DNA from: Desulfacinum infernum DSM 9756 | Lineage (GTDB): Bacteria; Desulfobacterota; Syntrophobacteria; Syntrophobacterales; DSM-9756 | Length of the DNA: 64,000 nt | Assembly (NCBI RefSeq): GCF_900129305.1 | Contig: NZ_FQVB01000013.1 | Coordinates: 62,001 to 126,000 of the forward strand | Direction of reading: 5' to 3' | In this document: piece by piece, positions 26,794 to 37,143 of the stretch | Layout: every line of letters starts with the position of its first letter | Position numbering within the stretch: position 1 is the first letter of the stretch | Made by a program: the position numbers and the translations under genes | Notes under the pieces: model-generated | Told to the model about the DNA's origin: nothing | The model's database searches: none | What the model saw: the letters and a program-made list of their open reading frames with translations, nothing else

Positions 26794-27258
26794 ATGGAAG
26801 CGCCTTCGAGCAATGCCAAGATCGGGCTGGTGGTGGCGTGCCATTGCGCAGTGGCCCAGGAGATGGTGCGGGCGGTGGAACTCATCCTGGGCCCCCAGGA
26901 AGGGGTGCGCGCCGTCTCCATGAACCCCGACACGCCGCTGGAAACGATGGTGCGCGAATTGACCGAGGCCGTGGCCCAGGTGGAGCGGGGGCGCGGCGTG
27001 ATCGTGGCCACCGATCTTTTCGGCGGAACCCCGACCAACGTGGCCTTGGCCTTGGCGGGGCGAAACGTGGAGGTGGTGAGCGGGGTGAATCTTCCTATGC
27101 TCATCAAGTTCGCCGAATGTCGGGTGTCCATGACCCTGGCGGAGGCCGCCCGGGCCATGAAGGACTACGGCCGCCATCACATCTCGGTGGCGGGGGAGAT
27201 CATGACGGTCGGGGCGGGCGACAGGAGCCATGAAGGATCTTCCTCCCATCCGGATTAG
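26794..27258 (+). CDS. PTS EIIA component, mannose family
   Basis: 154 residues with the EIIA-Man fold: IGLVVACHCAVAQEMVRAVE keeps a histidine (His17) at the phosphorylation site, and DLFGGTPTNVALALAGRNVE is the family hallmark. No EIIB, EIIC or EIID is nearby, so it is probably regulatory, receiving phosphate but not importing sugar. ATG 26794 with AAGGA upstream is preferred; a TTG overlapping the rapZ stop (26755) would add 13 residues. It overlaps rimI by 29 bp. Confidence 0.87.
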   Translation: MEAPSSNAKIGLVVACHCAVAQEMVRAVELILGPQEGVRAVSMNPDTPLETMVRELTEAVAQVERGRGVIVATDLFGGTPTNVALALAGRNVEVVSGVNLPMLIKFAECRVSMTLAEAARAMKDYGRHHISVAGEIMTVGAGDRSHEGSSSHPD

Positions 27259-27736
27259 TCCCATGCGGAGGGAAGACCTTCCGGGGATCATGGAGATCGA
27301 GCGGGCCAGTCACGTGGACCCGTGGCGGGAGTCCTTCTTCCTGGAGGAGTTGGACCGGCCCCAGTCGCGGACCTTGGTGGCCCGCAACGGCTCCGGCATG
27401 CCCCGGGTGTTGGGCTACATCTGCTGCTGGCTGGTGGCCGACGAGGTGCAGATCTTCAACGTGGCGGTCCATCCGGCCTACAGGCGCCGGGGGCTGGGCC
27501 GCCGGCTCCTGCTGGAGGCCCTGGGGGCGGCGTGCCGGGAACGGGCCCGGACCGCCCTGCTGGAGGTCCGAAGGAGCAATCGGGCGGCCCAAAACCTGTA
27601 CACGAGCCTGGGCTTTCGACCCACGGGCCTCCGGCCCGACTACTACGAAGGGGTTCGGGAGCCGGCCGTATTGATGGAACTGGAAATGGACCGCCCGTGG
27701 CGTTCCCGATGGCTGGCGGTCGAGGAGGAACGGTGA
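27230..27736 (+). CDS. rimI: RimI-like GNAT N-acetyltransferase
   Basis: 168 residues. GNAT motif A VAVHPAYRRRGLGRRLLLEA binds acetyl-CoA; the C-terminal NLYTSLGFRPTGLRPDYY is typical of RimI, which acetylates the N-terminus of ribosomal protein S18. It overlaps the EIIA gene at its start and the next gene by GTGA at its end, so all three are likely co-translated. Confidence 0.87.
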   Translation: MKDLPPIRISPMRREDLPGIMEIERASHVDPWRESFFLEELDRPQSRTLVARNGSGMPRVLGYICCWLVADEVQIFNVAVHPAYRRRGLGRRLLLEALGAACRERARTALLEVRRSNRAAQNLYTSLGFRPTGLRPDYYEGVREPAVLMELEMDRPWRSRWLAVEEER

Positions 27737-30700
27737 GCAACGTGAGGATTCATCAGGCTCCGGCCTTCAAAGAGGTGCCCTCGGACGCGTGGGCCAAGAA
27801 CATGAGCCTGACCAACGTGCCGGTGGTGGTGGATCCCGGCCACGAAGTGCTGGTGGAGGCGGTCCGGGGCTATGCGGGCAAGGAAAAACAGGCCCGGGAA
27901 CTTCTGGTGGAATACCACCACAAGTACCGCAACTGGGGCTACGTGCTGGAAGAGGCCTGGCGGTATGCCACGGGCAATTTGAGACTCTACAAGGATTTCT
28001 CCCGTAGCGGAGAGGTGGTCTTCCTCATCTGCCGGATCTTTCTGGAAGCCCTGGGCGAATCCGGAAACGGCCGGACCCGGGCCGCGGCGGCGGACCACCT
28101 GATCGCCTTCTGGCTGAAGCTGGTGGAAGAGGCGCCGGAGCTGTGCCGGGAGGCCTCCCTGGAAGGATCTCCCGTGATGGAAAACCTGGGAGACCTGGAA
28201 GCCAGGCGGTCCGACGGAGCCATCCTGCGCTGGTGCCTGGAGTGCCTGCGGACGCTTCCGCCGGAGCCCTTTTCCACCCTGGTGCGCTCCTACTACCAGC
28301 CCAAGAAGCTGATCCAGCGCCTCCTTTCCCTCTGGAAGGCCTCGGATTCCTTTGCGGAGGCCCGGGGGCTCCTGGAGCGGCTTCTGGTGGAGACCCACAC
28401 CCATTGGCTCCATCACGAGGATCCCCTGGAATGGCTCCGGCGCCAGACGGACGGCGCGTGGGATCCTTCACCCAAAGAGGATCTGTTCGCTCCGCTCCGG
28501 CGCCGGGATCACGAGGCGTTCCTGGAACGGGTGCAGGCTCTCTCTTGCCTGGAGGATCATCGGGCCGCTCTGGAAGGGCTGTGCGCCATCCCGGACTTTC
28601 GGGAAGTGGTCCTCGCCTATCAGAAATTGCCGGACCGCGTGGCGGCGGCCTGCCCCGACGACACCGCGGGCCACGTGAGCATGCTGCTGCGGCTCCGCAT
28701 CATGGAAACCAAGGGGCTGGAGGCTATCCACGAAGAGACCCTTCGGGCCATCAATTTCGACCTGGGACGTTGGATCCGGGAAGAAAGGGACGAGACGCTC
28801 CGGTCCCGCCTGCACCGGCTCCTGTCCGTTCTCAAGGGATGCCTGGAAAACTACCCCGAGGCGGCCCTGCAGTGCGTGCGCACCATCGGTCTGGAGATCC
28901 TGGCCACGGACGATGCGGACCTGATCGAATTCTTCCTGAGGCGGGTGATCCGCCTGGGCTTTCAGACGCCCAATCTGCGGGGGGTGACCCAGCACTGGCA
29001 GGTCCAGGTCAATCCGGCCCATCTCTTGAATGTGCGCGTCTGGTTGGATCTCATCAAGAAAAGCCCCAAAAGGACCAAGAGCCTGCTGTCCGCCCTCATC
29101 GTCAATCTTTTTCTGGGCGGCATCTACGTGCGGGACACGGACCTGTTCCAGAAGGACGTGAGCCGGCTCCTACACGCTCCCATCGGGCCCATCTACAACC
29201 TGGTCAAGCAGCTGACCAAGCTCTTTCCGGTCTATTTCAACGAAATCGGGGCCGAAGGGACGCTCCGGGCCGTCTCCACGGACGTGGACGAGATCACCGG
29301 GCGCGCCGACCCCCTCATCCATTTCCTGAGAAAGCAGAGCCACGTGGAGAGCAACAACCTGATCGTGCTCTTCATCGAGGCCATCTTCCGGTTCTGGCTC
29401 AGCCTGGACAAGAAGCCGCTTCAAAAGTTCGTGCCGCCGGAAGTGTACCGGGAAGTGAGCGAATCGGGACCCTACGTGGACGAGATGCACCGGATCTTCC
29501 GGCATCTTTTTGCCGACACCCGCATCAACCACGTGAAGGACCTGCTGGATGTTTCCGAAGAGGAGCTGGAGGCCAGGCTGGGGGAGATCCCCGATGTGTC
29601 GCCGAGGGAGCGGCAGCGGGCGTTCCTGGTCATCCGCTTCTACCAGCTGCTCCACGAAAAGTATGCGCTGAGCTTCAAGGACATCCACATCCACCTGAGG
29701 CGCGCGGCGCAGCTGGGCCTGCCGGATCCCGAGCCCCTGTTGCACGTTCTGGATTCGGGGGACAACGTGACCAAGCTGGAAGCCATCCTGGACTACCTCA
29801 TGGCCCTCAAGGAGATCCTCCTGGCCCCGGAGGAACTCTCCTGCGTGGAAAACATCTACCACAAGCGCCACATCGCCGTGGACATCCCGTCCATGTACGG
29901 GTCGTACAGCGAAAGGAAATTCGATGCCCTGGGGCTCACCTTCCGCCTGGAAAACCTGGCGAACGTCCTGTTCGAAGATCTGATCCTGTCCTTCAACTTG
30001 AGTTTCATCACCCGGGCCACCTTCTTTGAGATCGGCCGGGTGCTGCCCCTTTTCATGAAGGCCCTGGCCATCGACGGAATCACCTCCAGGCGGCTGGAAC
30101 GGCAGGAGGATCTCTTTCGCTGCGCCCTGGAGATCCGCCGTTTTTCCCATTCCCAGTACATGGACATCTTCCGGGGGTTTTCCGAGGCCATCAAGCAGAT
30201 CATCCAGAGCTACTACAACTCGGTGCACGAAGAGACCCTGGAGCTGATCATCCGGCAGCTCAGCCAGACCGGAGATCTACTGCCCCGCTACCGGCGCCAA
30301 CTGCACGGAGAAAAGCTCTCCGAACAGGTCCAGCGCATTTCGGAAAGCTTCCTCCGGGACCTGGTGGCCCGCACCTTCGGCCTCCAATACTTCGACCACT
30401 TCATCTCCAGCATCCTCACCACGCTCTCCACGCAAAAGGAGGAGCTGAGCACGGAGAAACTGGACCTGCTCCTGAGCTACGACCCGGAAAAGACCATCTC
30501 GCTCATCTACGATCCCAAGCCCGGCACCTACGATCTGATCCACCTGGGCAACAAGGGCTACAACCTCACCCAACTCCACGGCCTGGGCATCCGCGTGCCG
30601 CCGGGATTCGTCATCACCACCGAGTACTTCCGCTGCCGCGACGTGATCGAATCGTTTCCCCAGTCCCGGGAGGACTTCAAACAGCGGGTGCTGGCGCATA

Positions 30701-32013
30701 TCCGAAAGCTGGAGGAAAAGAGCGGACGCGAGTTCGGCGATCCCCACCGGCCGCTGCTCCTTTCGGTGAGGAGCGGATCGGCCGTGTCCATGCCCGGCAT
30801 GATGAACACGTTTCTCAACGTGGGCATCAACGAAAGGATCGTGGAGGGGCTCATCGAGGAGACCGGGGAGGCATGGTTCGCCTGGGACAACTACCGACGA
30901 TTTCTCCAGTCCTGGGGCATGTCCTTCGGGCTGGAACGCGACCAGTTTGACGCCATCATGGCCGCCTTCAAGAAGCGCTACGGGCGCAAGGTCAAGAGGG
31001 AATTTGCGCCCGAGGAGATCCGGGAGCTGGCCCGCGCCTACCGGGAGACCCTGGAGCGCTACGAGATCGACATCTCCGACGACCCGGAGGTACAGCTCTT
31101 CACGGCCATACGGCAGGTGATGGAGTCGTGGTTCTTTCCCAAGGCCGTGACCTACCGGCAGATCATGGGCCTTTCGGAAAACTGGGGGACGGCTGTGACC
31201 ATCCAGACCATGGTCTTCGGAAACCTGGACACCCGTTCGGGCGCCGGAGTGATGTTCACCCACAACCCATGGACGTCGGAAGAAGAGATCGACCCCCAGG
31301 GCGACTTCACCCTGGGCAACCAGGGAGAAGACGTGGTGGGGGGCCTGGTCAAGACTCTGCCCCTTTCGGAAAAGCAGCGGCTGCGGGAGGGCGAGCGCAA
31401 GGAGCACAGCCTGGAGTCCCTCTTTCCCCGCGTGTACCAGCGGCTGGTGGACATTGCCAGGGAACTCATCTACAAGCAGCAGTGGGGCCCCCAGGAGATT
31501 GAATTCACCTTCCAGGGCGATCACGAGGACGGCATCTACATCCTGCAATCGCGCAACATGGCGCCTCGCGGCCGAAAACGGTTCCCGGTCTTCAAGCCCA
31601 CGCCGGCCCTCAAGGAAAGCTACCTGGCCAGCGGCATCGGCGTGAGCGGAGGGGCTTTGTGCGGCCGGGCCGCCTTCGAGCTGAGCGACATCATCCGGTT
31701 GCGAAAGGACCATCCGGGCGAGCCCATCATCCTCATCCGATCCGATACGGTCCCCGACGACATCCACGAGATCTCCATCGCCGACGGCATCCTGACCGGC
31801 AAGGGCGGGGCCACGTCCCACGCGGCCATCGTGGCCCATCGGCTGGGAAAGACCTGCGTGGTGGGCTGCTCCAAGATGCGCGTGTGGGAAAAGGACCGGC
31901 GGTGTCTCATCAACGGCCGTTTCATCCGCACGGGGGACGAGATCGGCATCGACGGTCACAGCGGCGCCATCTACGCAGGGCACCACGAAACGGAGCAACT
32001 GGACATGGATTGA
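27733..32013 (+). CDS. Giant PPDK-like phosphotransferase without the PEP-binding barrel
   Basis: 1426 residues, start GTG 27733 overlapping the rimI stop and preceded by GAGGAGGAAC. Residues 1 to about 935 are helical with no motif I recognise. From Gly939 comes an ATP-grasp domain like that of pyruvate phosphate dikinase (GNKGYNLTQLHGLGIRVPPG, VRSGSAVSMPGMMNTFLNVG, MVFGNLDTRSGAGVMFTHNP, GNQGEDVVGG). Then a swivelling phosphohistidine domain has His1363 in GKGGATSHAAIVAHRLGK. The protein ends soon after, so the TIM barrel that binds PEP/pyruvate in PPDK and PEP synthase is absent. It could phosphorylate another acceptor or pass phosphate to a partner; the substrate is unknown. The gene precedes two gap genes. 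Confidence 0.85.
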   Translation: MSNVRIHQAPAFKEVPSDAWAKNMSLTNVPVVVDPGHEVLVEAVRGYAGKEKQARELLVEYHHKYRNWGYVLEEAWRYATGNLRLYKDFSRSGEVVFLICRIFLEALGESGNGRTRAAAADHLIAFWLKLVEEAPELCREASLEGSPVMENLGDLEARRSDGAILRWCLECLRTLPPEPFSTLVRSYYQPKKLIQRLLSLWKASDSFAEARGLLERLLVETHTHWLHHEDPLEWLRRQTDGAWDPSPKEDLFAPLRRRDHEAFLERVQALSCLEDHRAALEGLCAIPDFREVVLAYQKLPDRVAAACPDDTAGHVSMLLRLRIMETKGLEAIHEETLRAINFDLGRWIREERDETLRSRLHRLLSVLKGCLENYPEAALQCVRTIGLEILATDDADLIEFFLRRVIRLGFQTPNLRGVTQHWQVQVNPAHLLNVRVWLDLIKKSPKRTKSLLSALIVNLFLGGIYVRDTDLFQKDVSRLLHAPIGPIYNLVKQLTKLFPVYFNEIGAEGTLRAVSTDVDEITGRADPLIHFLRKQSHVESNNLIVLFIEAIFRFWLSLDKKPLQKFVPPEVYREVSESGPYVDEMHRIFRHLFADTRINHVKDLLDVSEEELEARLGEIPDVSPRERQRAFLVIRFYQLLHEKYALSFKDIHIHLRRAAQLGLPDPEPLLHVLDSGDNVTKLEAILDYLMALKEILLAPEELSCVENIYHKRHIAVDIPSMYGSYSERKFDALGLTFRLENLANVLFEDLILSFNLSFITRATFFEIGRVLPLFMKALAIDGITSRRLERQEDLFRCALEIRRFSHSQYMDIFRGFSEAIKQIIQSYYNSVHEETLELIIRQLSQTGDLLPRYRRQLHGEKLSEQVQRISESFLRDLVARTFGLQYFDHFISSILTTLSTQKEELSTEKLDLLLSYDPEKTISLIYDPKPGTYDLIHLGNKGYNLTQLHGLGIRVPPGFVITTEYFRCRDVIESFPQSREDFKQRVLAHIRKLEEKSGREFGDPHRPLLLSVRSGSAVSMPGMMNTFLNVGINERIVEGLIEETGEAWFAWDNYRRFLQSWGMSFGLERDQFDAIMAAFKKRYGRKVKREFAPEEIRELARAYRETLERYEIDISDDPEVQLFTAIRQVMESWFFPKAVTYRQIMGLSENWGTAVTIQTMVFGNLDTRSGAGVMFTHNPWTSEEEIDPQGDFTLGNQGEDVVGGLVKTLPLSEKQRLREGERKEHSLESLFPRVYQRLVDIARELIYKQQWGPQEIEFTFQGDHEDGIYILQSRNMAPRGRKRFPVFKPTPALKESYLASGIGVSGGALCGRAAFELSDIIRLRKDHPGEPIILIRSDTVPDDIHEISIADGILTGKGGATSHAAIVAHRLGKTCVVGCSKMRVWEKDRRCLINGRFIRTGDEIGIDGHSGAIYAGHHETEQLDMD

Positions 32014-32076
32014 GGGCGGGGGCGGAGTCGCCCCGGGCTTCTCGTCGCAACAGACGATTTTCCGGAGGAGGTGCGT

Positions 32077-33402
32077 ATGGGCGGAGAAGACAAGATGGTT
32101 CCCCAGAAGCTGGGCATCAACGGCTTGGGTCGAATCGCCAAGCTGAGCATCTGGCACCATGTGGAACGCCGGTACTTTTCCGAGCTGGTGGTGAACATCG
32201 GGCGCGAAGTGGGCCGAAGCCTGGAGGACATCGCCCGGTTCATCGAAAAGGACTCCACGTACGGGCGCCTGCACCACTATCTGTACGGCTGCAGGGCCCA
32301 GCGGGTGATCGAAGAGATCAGCGAGCCGGAAGGTTCCATGCGCATCAACGGCGTGAAGGTGACCTTCCTGCGTCAGCACCGCAACCCGGCCCACATCGGC
32401 TGGAAGGACCACGGCGTGGACCTGGTGGTGGACGCCACGGGCGCCTTCCTGGATCCCACGGTGCCGGCGGAGGATCCCAAGGGATCCGTGCGGGGGCATC
32501 TGGCCGCCGGAGCCAAGAAGGTGATCGTCTCCGCTCCGTTCAAGATCAAGGACAAGTCCAAGGAGACGCCCCCGGACGCGGTGACCACCGTCATGGGAAT
32601 CAACGACACGGACTTCGATCCCAAGCGCCACACGATCGTTTCCAACGCGTCGTGCACCACCACGTGCCTGGCCTACATGGTGAAACCCCTGCTGGACTAC
32701 TTCGGGCCCCTGCGGATCCTTTCCGCCTCCATGGCCACCGTTCACGCGGCCACCCCGTCCCAGCAGGTGCTGGACCGCTCCCCCAAGGCCAAGGCCACCG
32801 ATCTTCGCAAGAACCGCTCCGTCTTCAACAACATCATCCTCACCACCACGGGCGCCGCCAAGGCCCTGGGCCTGGTGATTCCGGAAATGAAGCAGATCGG
32901 GTTCATCGCCGAATCCGTGCGGGTTCCCGTCACCACGGGATCGCTCATCATCCTGGTGGTCCTCATCCAGGATGAAAGCCTGCGAAACCCCATCAACCGG
33001 GATCTCATCAACGACATCTACCGAAAGGCCCAGGACCACTTCCCCGAAGGCTATCTGCTCTACACCGAGGAGCAAAACGTCTCCTCGGACATCATCGGCC
33101 TTCCGCGGGCGGCGGCGGTGATCGAAGGCCACGAGACCCACACCCGCACGGCCGCGGTGCGCTTCGACCTGAACCATGTACTCAACGTGTGCGCCACGCT
33201 CTCCAGCGAGGAGGGCGGATCCTTCGACGTGGACCAGGCCCTGCGCAAGGTGGATGAAACGCTGAGTTCATCCCAGAAGGAACGGATCATCCAGATTCCG
33301 GTCACCCAGGCGGTCATCTACGGCTGGTACGACAACGAGCTGGGAAGCTACACCAACATGCTGGGCGATCGGACCGTGAGCATTGCCAAGATGCTGCTGT
33401 GA
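32077..33402 (+). CDS. Atypical long glyceraldehyde-3-phosphate dehydrogenase-like protein
   Basis: 441 residues, about 100 more than common GAPDH. The Rossmann start LGINGLGRIAKLSIW is followed by an unusual stretch (VVNIGREVGRSLEDIARFIE) in place of the short loop with the NAD-selecting Asp. The catalytic Cys193 lies in VSNASCTTTCLA, and the family end GWYDNELGSYTNML is present. Phosphate-site residues (ATVHAATPSQ) differ from ordinary GAPDH (TVHSYT). ATG 32077 is 6 bases after GGAGGAG. It is followed 26 bases later by a normal gap gene, so it may have a different cofactor, substrate or direction. Confidence 0.8.
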   Translation: MGGEDKMVPQKLGINGLGRIAKLSIWHHVERRYFSELVVNIGREVGRSLEDIARFIEKDSTYGRLHHYLYGCRAQRVIEEISEPEGSMRINGVKVTFLRQHRNPAHIGWKDHGVDLVVDATGAFLDPTVPAEDPKGSVRGHLAAGAKKVIVSAPFKIKDKSKETPPDAVTTVMGINDTDFDPKRHTIVSNASCTTTCLAYMVKPLLDYFGPLRILSASMATVHAATPSQQVLDRSPKAKATDLRKNRSVFNNIILTTTGAAKALGLVIPEMKQIGFIAESVRVPVTTGSLIILVVLIQDESLRNPINRDLINDIYRKAQDHFPEGYLLYTEEQNVSSDIIGLPRAAAVIEGHETHTRTAAVRFDLNHVLNVCATLSSEEGGSFDVDQALRKVDETLSSSQKERIIQIPVTQAVIYGWYDNELGSYTNMLGDRTVSIAKMLL

Positions 33403-33428
33403 ATTCCCATGGAACCAAGGAGGAGATC

Positions 33429-34442
33429 ATGTCTGTGAGAGTGGCGATCAACGGATTCGGCCGCATCGGCCGCATGGTGTTTCGAGCCAACGTGGACAGG
33501 GGTTGGCCCCTGGACGTGGCGGCGGTGAACGATCTGGGAAGTCCCAACGACCTGGCCCACCTGCTCAGGTACGACTCAGTCCACGGCCGGTGGGGCAAGG
33601 ACGTCCGCGCTGAAGGGGACCGGCTCGTGGTGGACGGCCGGCCGGTCCAGTGCCTGCAGGTGGCGGATCCCGCCCAGGCGCCCTGGCGCGACCTCAAGGT
33701 GGACATCGTGCTGGAGACCAGCGGCCGGTTCCGGGACCGGGATTCGTGCGTCAAGCACCTGAACGCAGGAGCCCGCAAGGTGATCGTGGGCGCCCCGGGC
33801 AAGGGCTTGGACGCCACCTTCGTCATGGGAGTGAACCACGACCAGTACGATCCCCAAAACCACAACCTGGTGTCCAACGCCAGCTGCACCACCAACTGCC
33901 TGGCGCCCATCGTGCGGGTTCTTCACGACCGGTTCGGCATCGAGCACGGCCTCATGACCACCGTGCATTCTTATACCATGGATCAGCGTCTGCTGGATGC
34001 GCTCCACAAGGATCGGCGGCGCATGCGGGCGGCCGCCCTGTCCATGGTGCCCACCACCACGGGCGCGGCCGTGGCGGTGGCGGAAGTCATCCCGGAACTG
34101 AAGGGTCGGCTGGACGGCATGGCCATTCGGGTGCCCACGGCCAACGTCTCCCTGGTGGATCTGGTGTGCCGCGTGGAGACGGCCACCACGGCGGAGGCCG
34201 TGAACGCGGCCCTCAAGGAGGCGGCCGAAGGCCCCCTCAAGGGCATCCTTCAGTTTGTGGAAGAGGAACTGGTGAGCGTGGACTTCAACCACACGGCCTA
34301 CTCGTCGTCGGTGGACGCCTCCCTCACCAAGGTCCTGGACGGCCACCTGGTGAAGGTCCTGAGCTGGTATGACAACGAGTTCGGCTATTCCAACCGCATG
34401 GTGGATCTGGCTGTCTTCATGGGTGAGAAGCTGGCGGGCTAG
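33429..34442 (+). CDS. gap: Glyceraldehyde-3-phosphate dehydrogenase
   Basis: 337 residues, normal GAPDH. NAD site VAINGFGRIGRMVFRA with Asp in AAVNDLGSPN, catalytic Cys153 in SNASCTTNCLAPIV, phosphate-site TVHSYTMDQRLLD and the end SWYDNEFGYSNRMVDL. ATG 33429 follows AAGGAGGAG. First of the ordinary glycolytic set gap-pgk-tpiA in this window. The stop TAG coincides with the end motif of a repeat element (34440-34457). Confidence 0.95.
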   Translation: MSVRVAINGFGRIGRMVFRANVDRGWPLDVAAVNDLGSPNDLAHLLRYDSVHGRWGKDVRAEGDRLVVDGRPVQCLQVADPAQAPWRDLKVDIVLETSGRFRDRDSCVKHLNAGARKVIVGAPGKGLDATFVMGVNHDQYDPQNHNLVSNASCTTNCLAPIVRVLHDRFGIEHGLMTTVHSYTMDQRLLDALHKDRRRMRAAALSMVPTTTGAAVAVAEVIPELKGRLDGMAIRVPTANVSLVDLVCRVETATTAEAVNAALKEAAEGPLKGILQFVEEELVSVDFNHTAYSSSVDASLTKVLDGHLVKVLSWYDNEFGYSNRMVDLAVFMGEKLAG

Positions 34443-34962
34443 GAGCCTGCCCGAGAAACGCCCGGGAGGACCGCTTTTCCCGTAGCGCAGCCCTTCAGGG
34501 CTGCGGAGGAATCCCCGGGCGTCGGGCGGGTCATCGGGTATGGCCCGTCGCTTCTATGGACCTAAAGGGGGCGATTTTGCCATCGGGTTTCCCCATCGGC
34601 GCACGATTGGCGGGCGGGGACAAACCCCGCCCCTCCCCGGAGGTCCAAGCGCCCTTGTAGGGGCGGGCTTTACGCCCGCCCGCAGGGACCGTACCGTGAG
34701 CAAGAATCGCCCAAGTTACATGAAACGCGCCCTTGTTCCGTTCGTGCGCACGGCCTGTAGGGGCGAATAATCATTCGCCCCTACAGGGGTTTCCATTCCG
34801 AAGGTGCGTTTCATCCTTCGTTTGTTAGGTCGGATTATGATGGTTCCTTTCTCGCGAAGCTTGCCCCCGGCTTGAACGGGGAGCGGGGACCAGAATTTCC
34901 AGTAAGTTATGGACTCCCGCATGCGCGGGAGTGACGGGTGGGGGAGTTGTCGGACAAGCTCC
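34440..34962. repeat. Repeat cluster between gap and pgk (types A-part, C, B, D)
   Basis: The outer ends are the shared inverted motif: TAGGAGCCTGCCCGAGAA (34440-34457) and TTGTCGGACAAGCTCC (34947-34962). Inside lie the left arm of a type A interior (34479-34512), a type C palindrome pair (34606-34684), a complete 95-bp type B element (34720-34814) and a type D interior (34853-34940). This looks like a type A element split by later insertions. No gene is seen in the 626-bp gap; short open frames here are repeat-derived. Confidence 0.75.
34720..34814. repeat. Family B 95-bp element, copy 1
   Basis: Terminal inverted repeats ATGAAACGCGCC (34720-34731) and GGTGCGTTTCAT (34803-34814) flank a perfect 32-bp palindrome (34755-34786) centred on GAATAATCATTC. 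Copies at 37979-38073 (inverted) and 43957-44051 have the same length and the same internal spacing (35 bp and 28 bp on either side). Confidence 0.85.
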
Positions 34963-35068
34963 TGGATCCCTTGTCGGGTGCTGAAGGAAACGAGTTGTCG
35001 GACGAGTCCCGGGAGGCTGCCCCAGGACGGGAGCTTCGCCATGCGGCGCCGGAAAGGAGGTGGACGCC

Positions 35069-36265
<1,197 letters not shown>

Positions 36266-36368
36266 GCCCGGGTCTTCGCCATCCGATGGGGACGGGCCCC
36301 GCGCCCGCCCCGGCACTCCATGCTGTGCATCGAAACCGCGGGTCCGGACGGGAAAGGAAGCTGGAACC

Positions 36369-37142
36369 ATGACGCAAAAACCCTTGATGGCGGCCAATTG
36401 GAAGATGCACCTGTCGATCCGGGAAGCGGTGAACTTCGTCGCCCGGCTGCACGAAGCCGTGGGAACCCCGGACGATCGGGAGGTGCTCATCGCGCCTCCC
36501 TTCACCCACCTGTGGGCCCTGAGAGAAGCCATGGGGGCGGCGGGCTACTCTCTGGCTGCCCAGAATTGCCACTGGGAGGAGAAGGGAGCGTTCACGGGGG
36601 AGATCTCCCTTCCCATGCTCCAGGAAGTGGGCTGCACCTACGTGATCCTGGGTCATTCGGAGCGGCGCCACATCTTCGGCGAATCGGACGAGTGGGTGGG
36701 CCTCAAGACGGCCGCGGCGTTCGCCCACGGGATGTCCCCCATCCTTTGCGTGGGCGAAAAGCTGGAAGAACGGGAAGCGGGACGGACGGAAGCGGTGCTG
36801 CTCCGCCAGTTGGAAACGGGCCTGGCCCGGGTCCCTTCGGAGCGGATCGAGAAGCTGGTCGTCGCCTACGAGCCGGTCTGGGCTATCGGCACGGGAAAAA
36901 CGGCCAGTCCGGAACAGGCCCAGGAAGCGCATGCCTTCATCCGCGGTTGGCTGGCGGAGCGGTTCCAGAAAGAGATTGCAAAGAATATCCGAATATTGTA
37001 TGGAGGCTCCGTCAAACCGGACAACGTGGACGCGCTCATGGCCCAGCCCGACATCGACGGGGCCCTGGTGGGCGGCGCGAGCCTGGACGTGGCCTCCTTC
37101 GGCCGCATCGTCCGATTTCAGAAGATGGGAGAAACGAACTGA
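36369..37142 (+). CDS. tpiA: Triosephosphate isomerase
   Basis: 257 residues. AANWKMHLS contains the catalytic Lys; VILGHSERR the catalytic His; VAYEPVWAIGTGKTASPEQA the catalytic Glu and flexible loop; ILYGGSVKPDNVDAL binds phosphate. It begins 103 bp after pgk and is followed by secG after one base, the common tpiA-secG linkage. Confidence 0.97.
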   Translation: MTQKPLMAANWKMHLSIREAVNFVARLHEAVGTPDDREVLIAPPFTHLWALREAMGAAGYSLAAQNCHWEEKGAFTGEISLPMLQEVGCTYVILGHSERRHIFGESDEWVGLKTAAAFAHGMSPILCVGEKLEEREAGRTEAVLLRQLETGLARVPSERIEKLVVAYEPVWAIGTGKTASPEQAQEAHAFIRGWLAERFQKEIAKNIRILYGGSVKPDNVDALMAQPDIDGALVGGASLDVASFGRIVRFQKMGETN

Positions 37143-37143
37143 C

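Noticed and set aside
30277-33177. A 966-codon open frame on the minus strand
   Set aside because: It lies opposite the PPDK-like and first gap genes, is rich in His/Gly/Val as expected for the mirror of GC-rich codons, and matches no protein family I recognise.
34540-34770. Short open frames inside the gap-pgk spacer
   Set aside because: Made of type C and B repeats; the same peptides recur wherever the repeats do.
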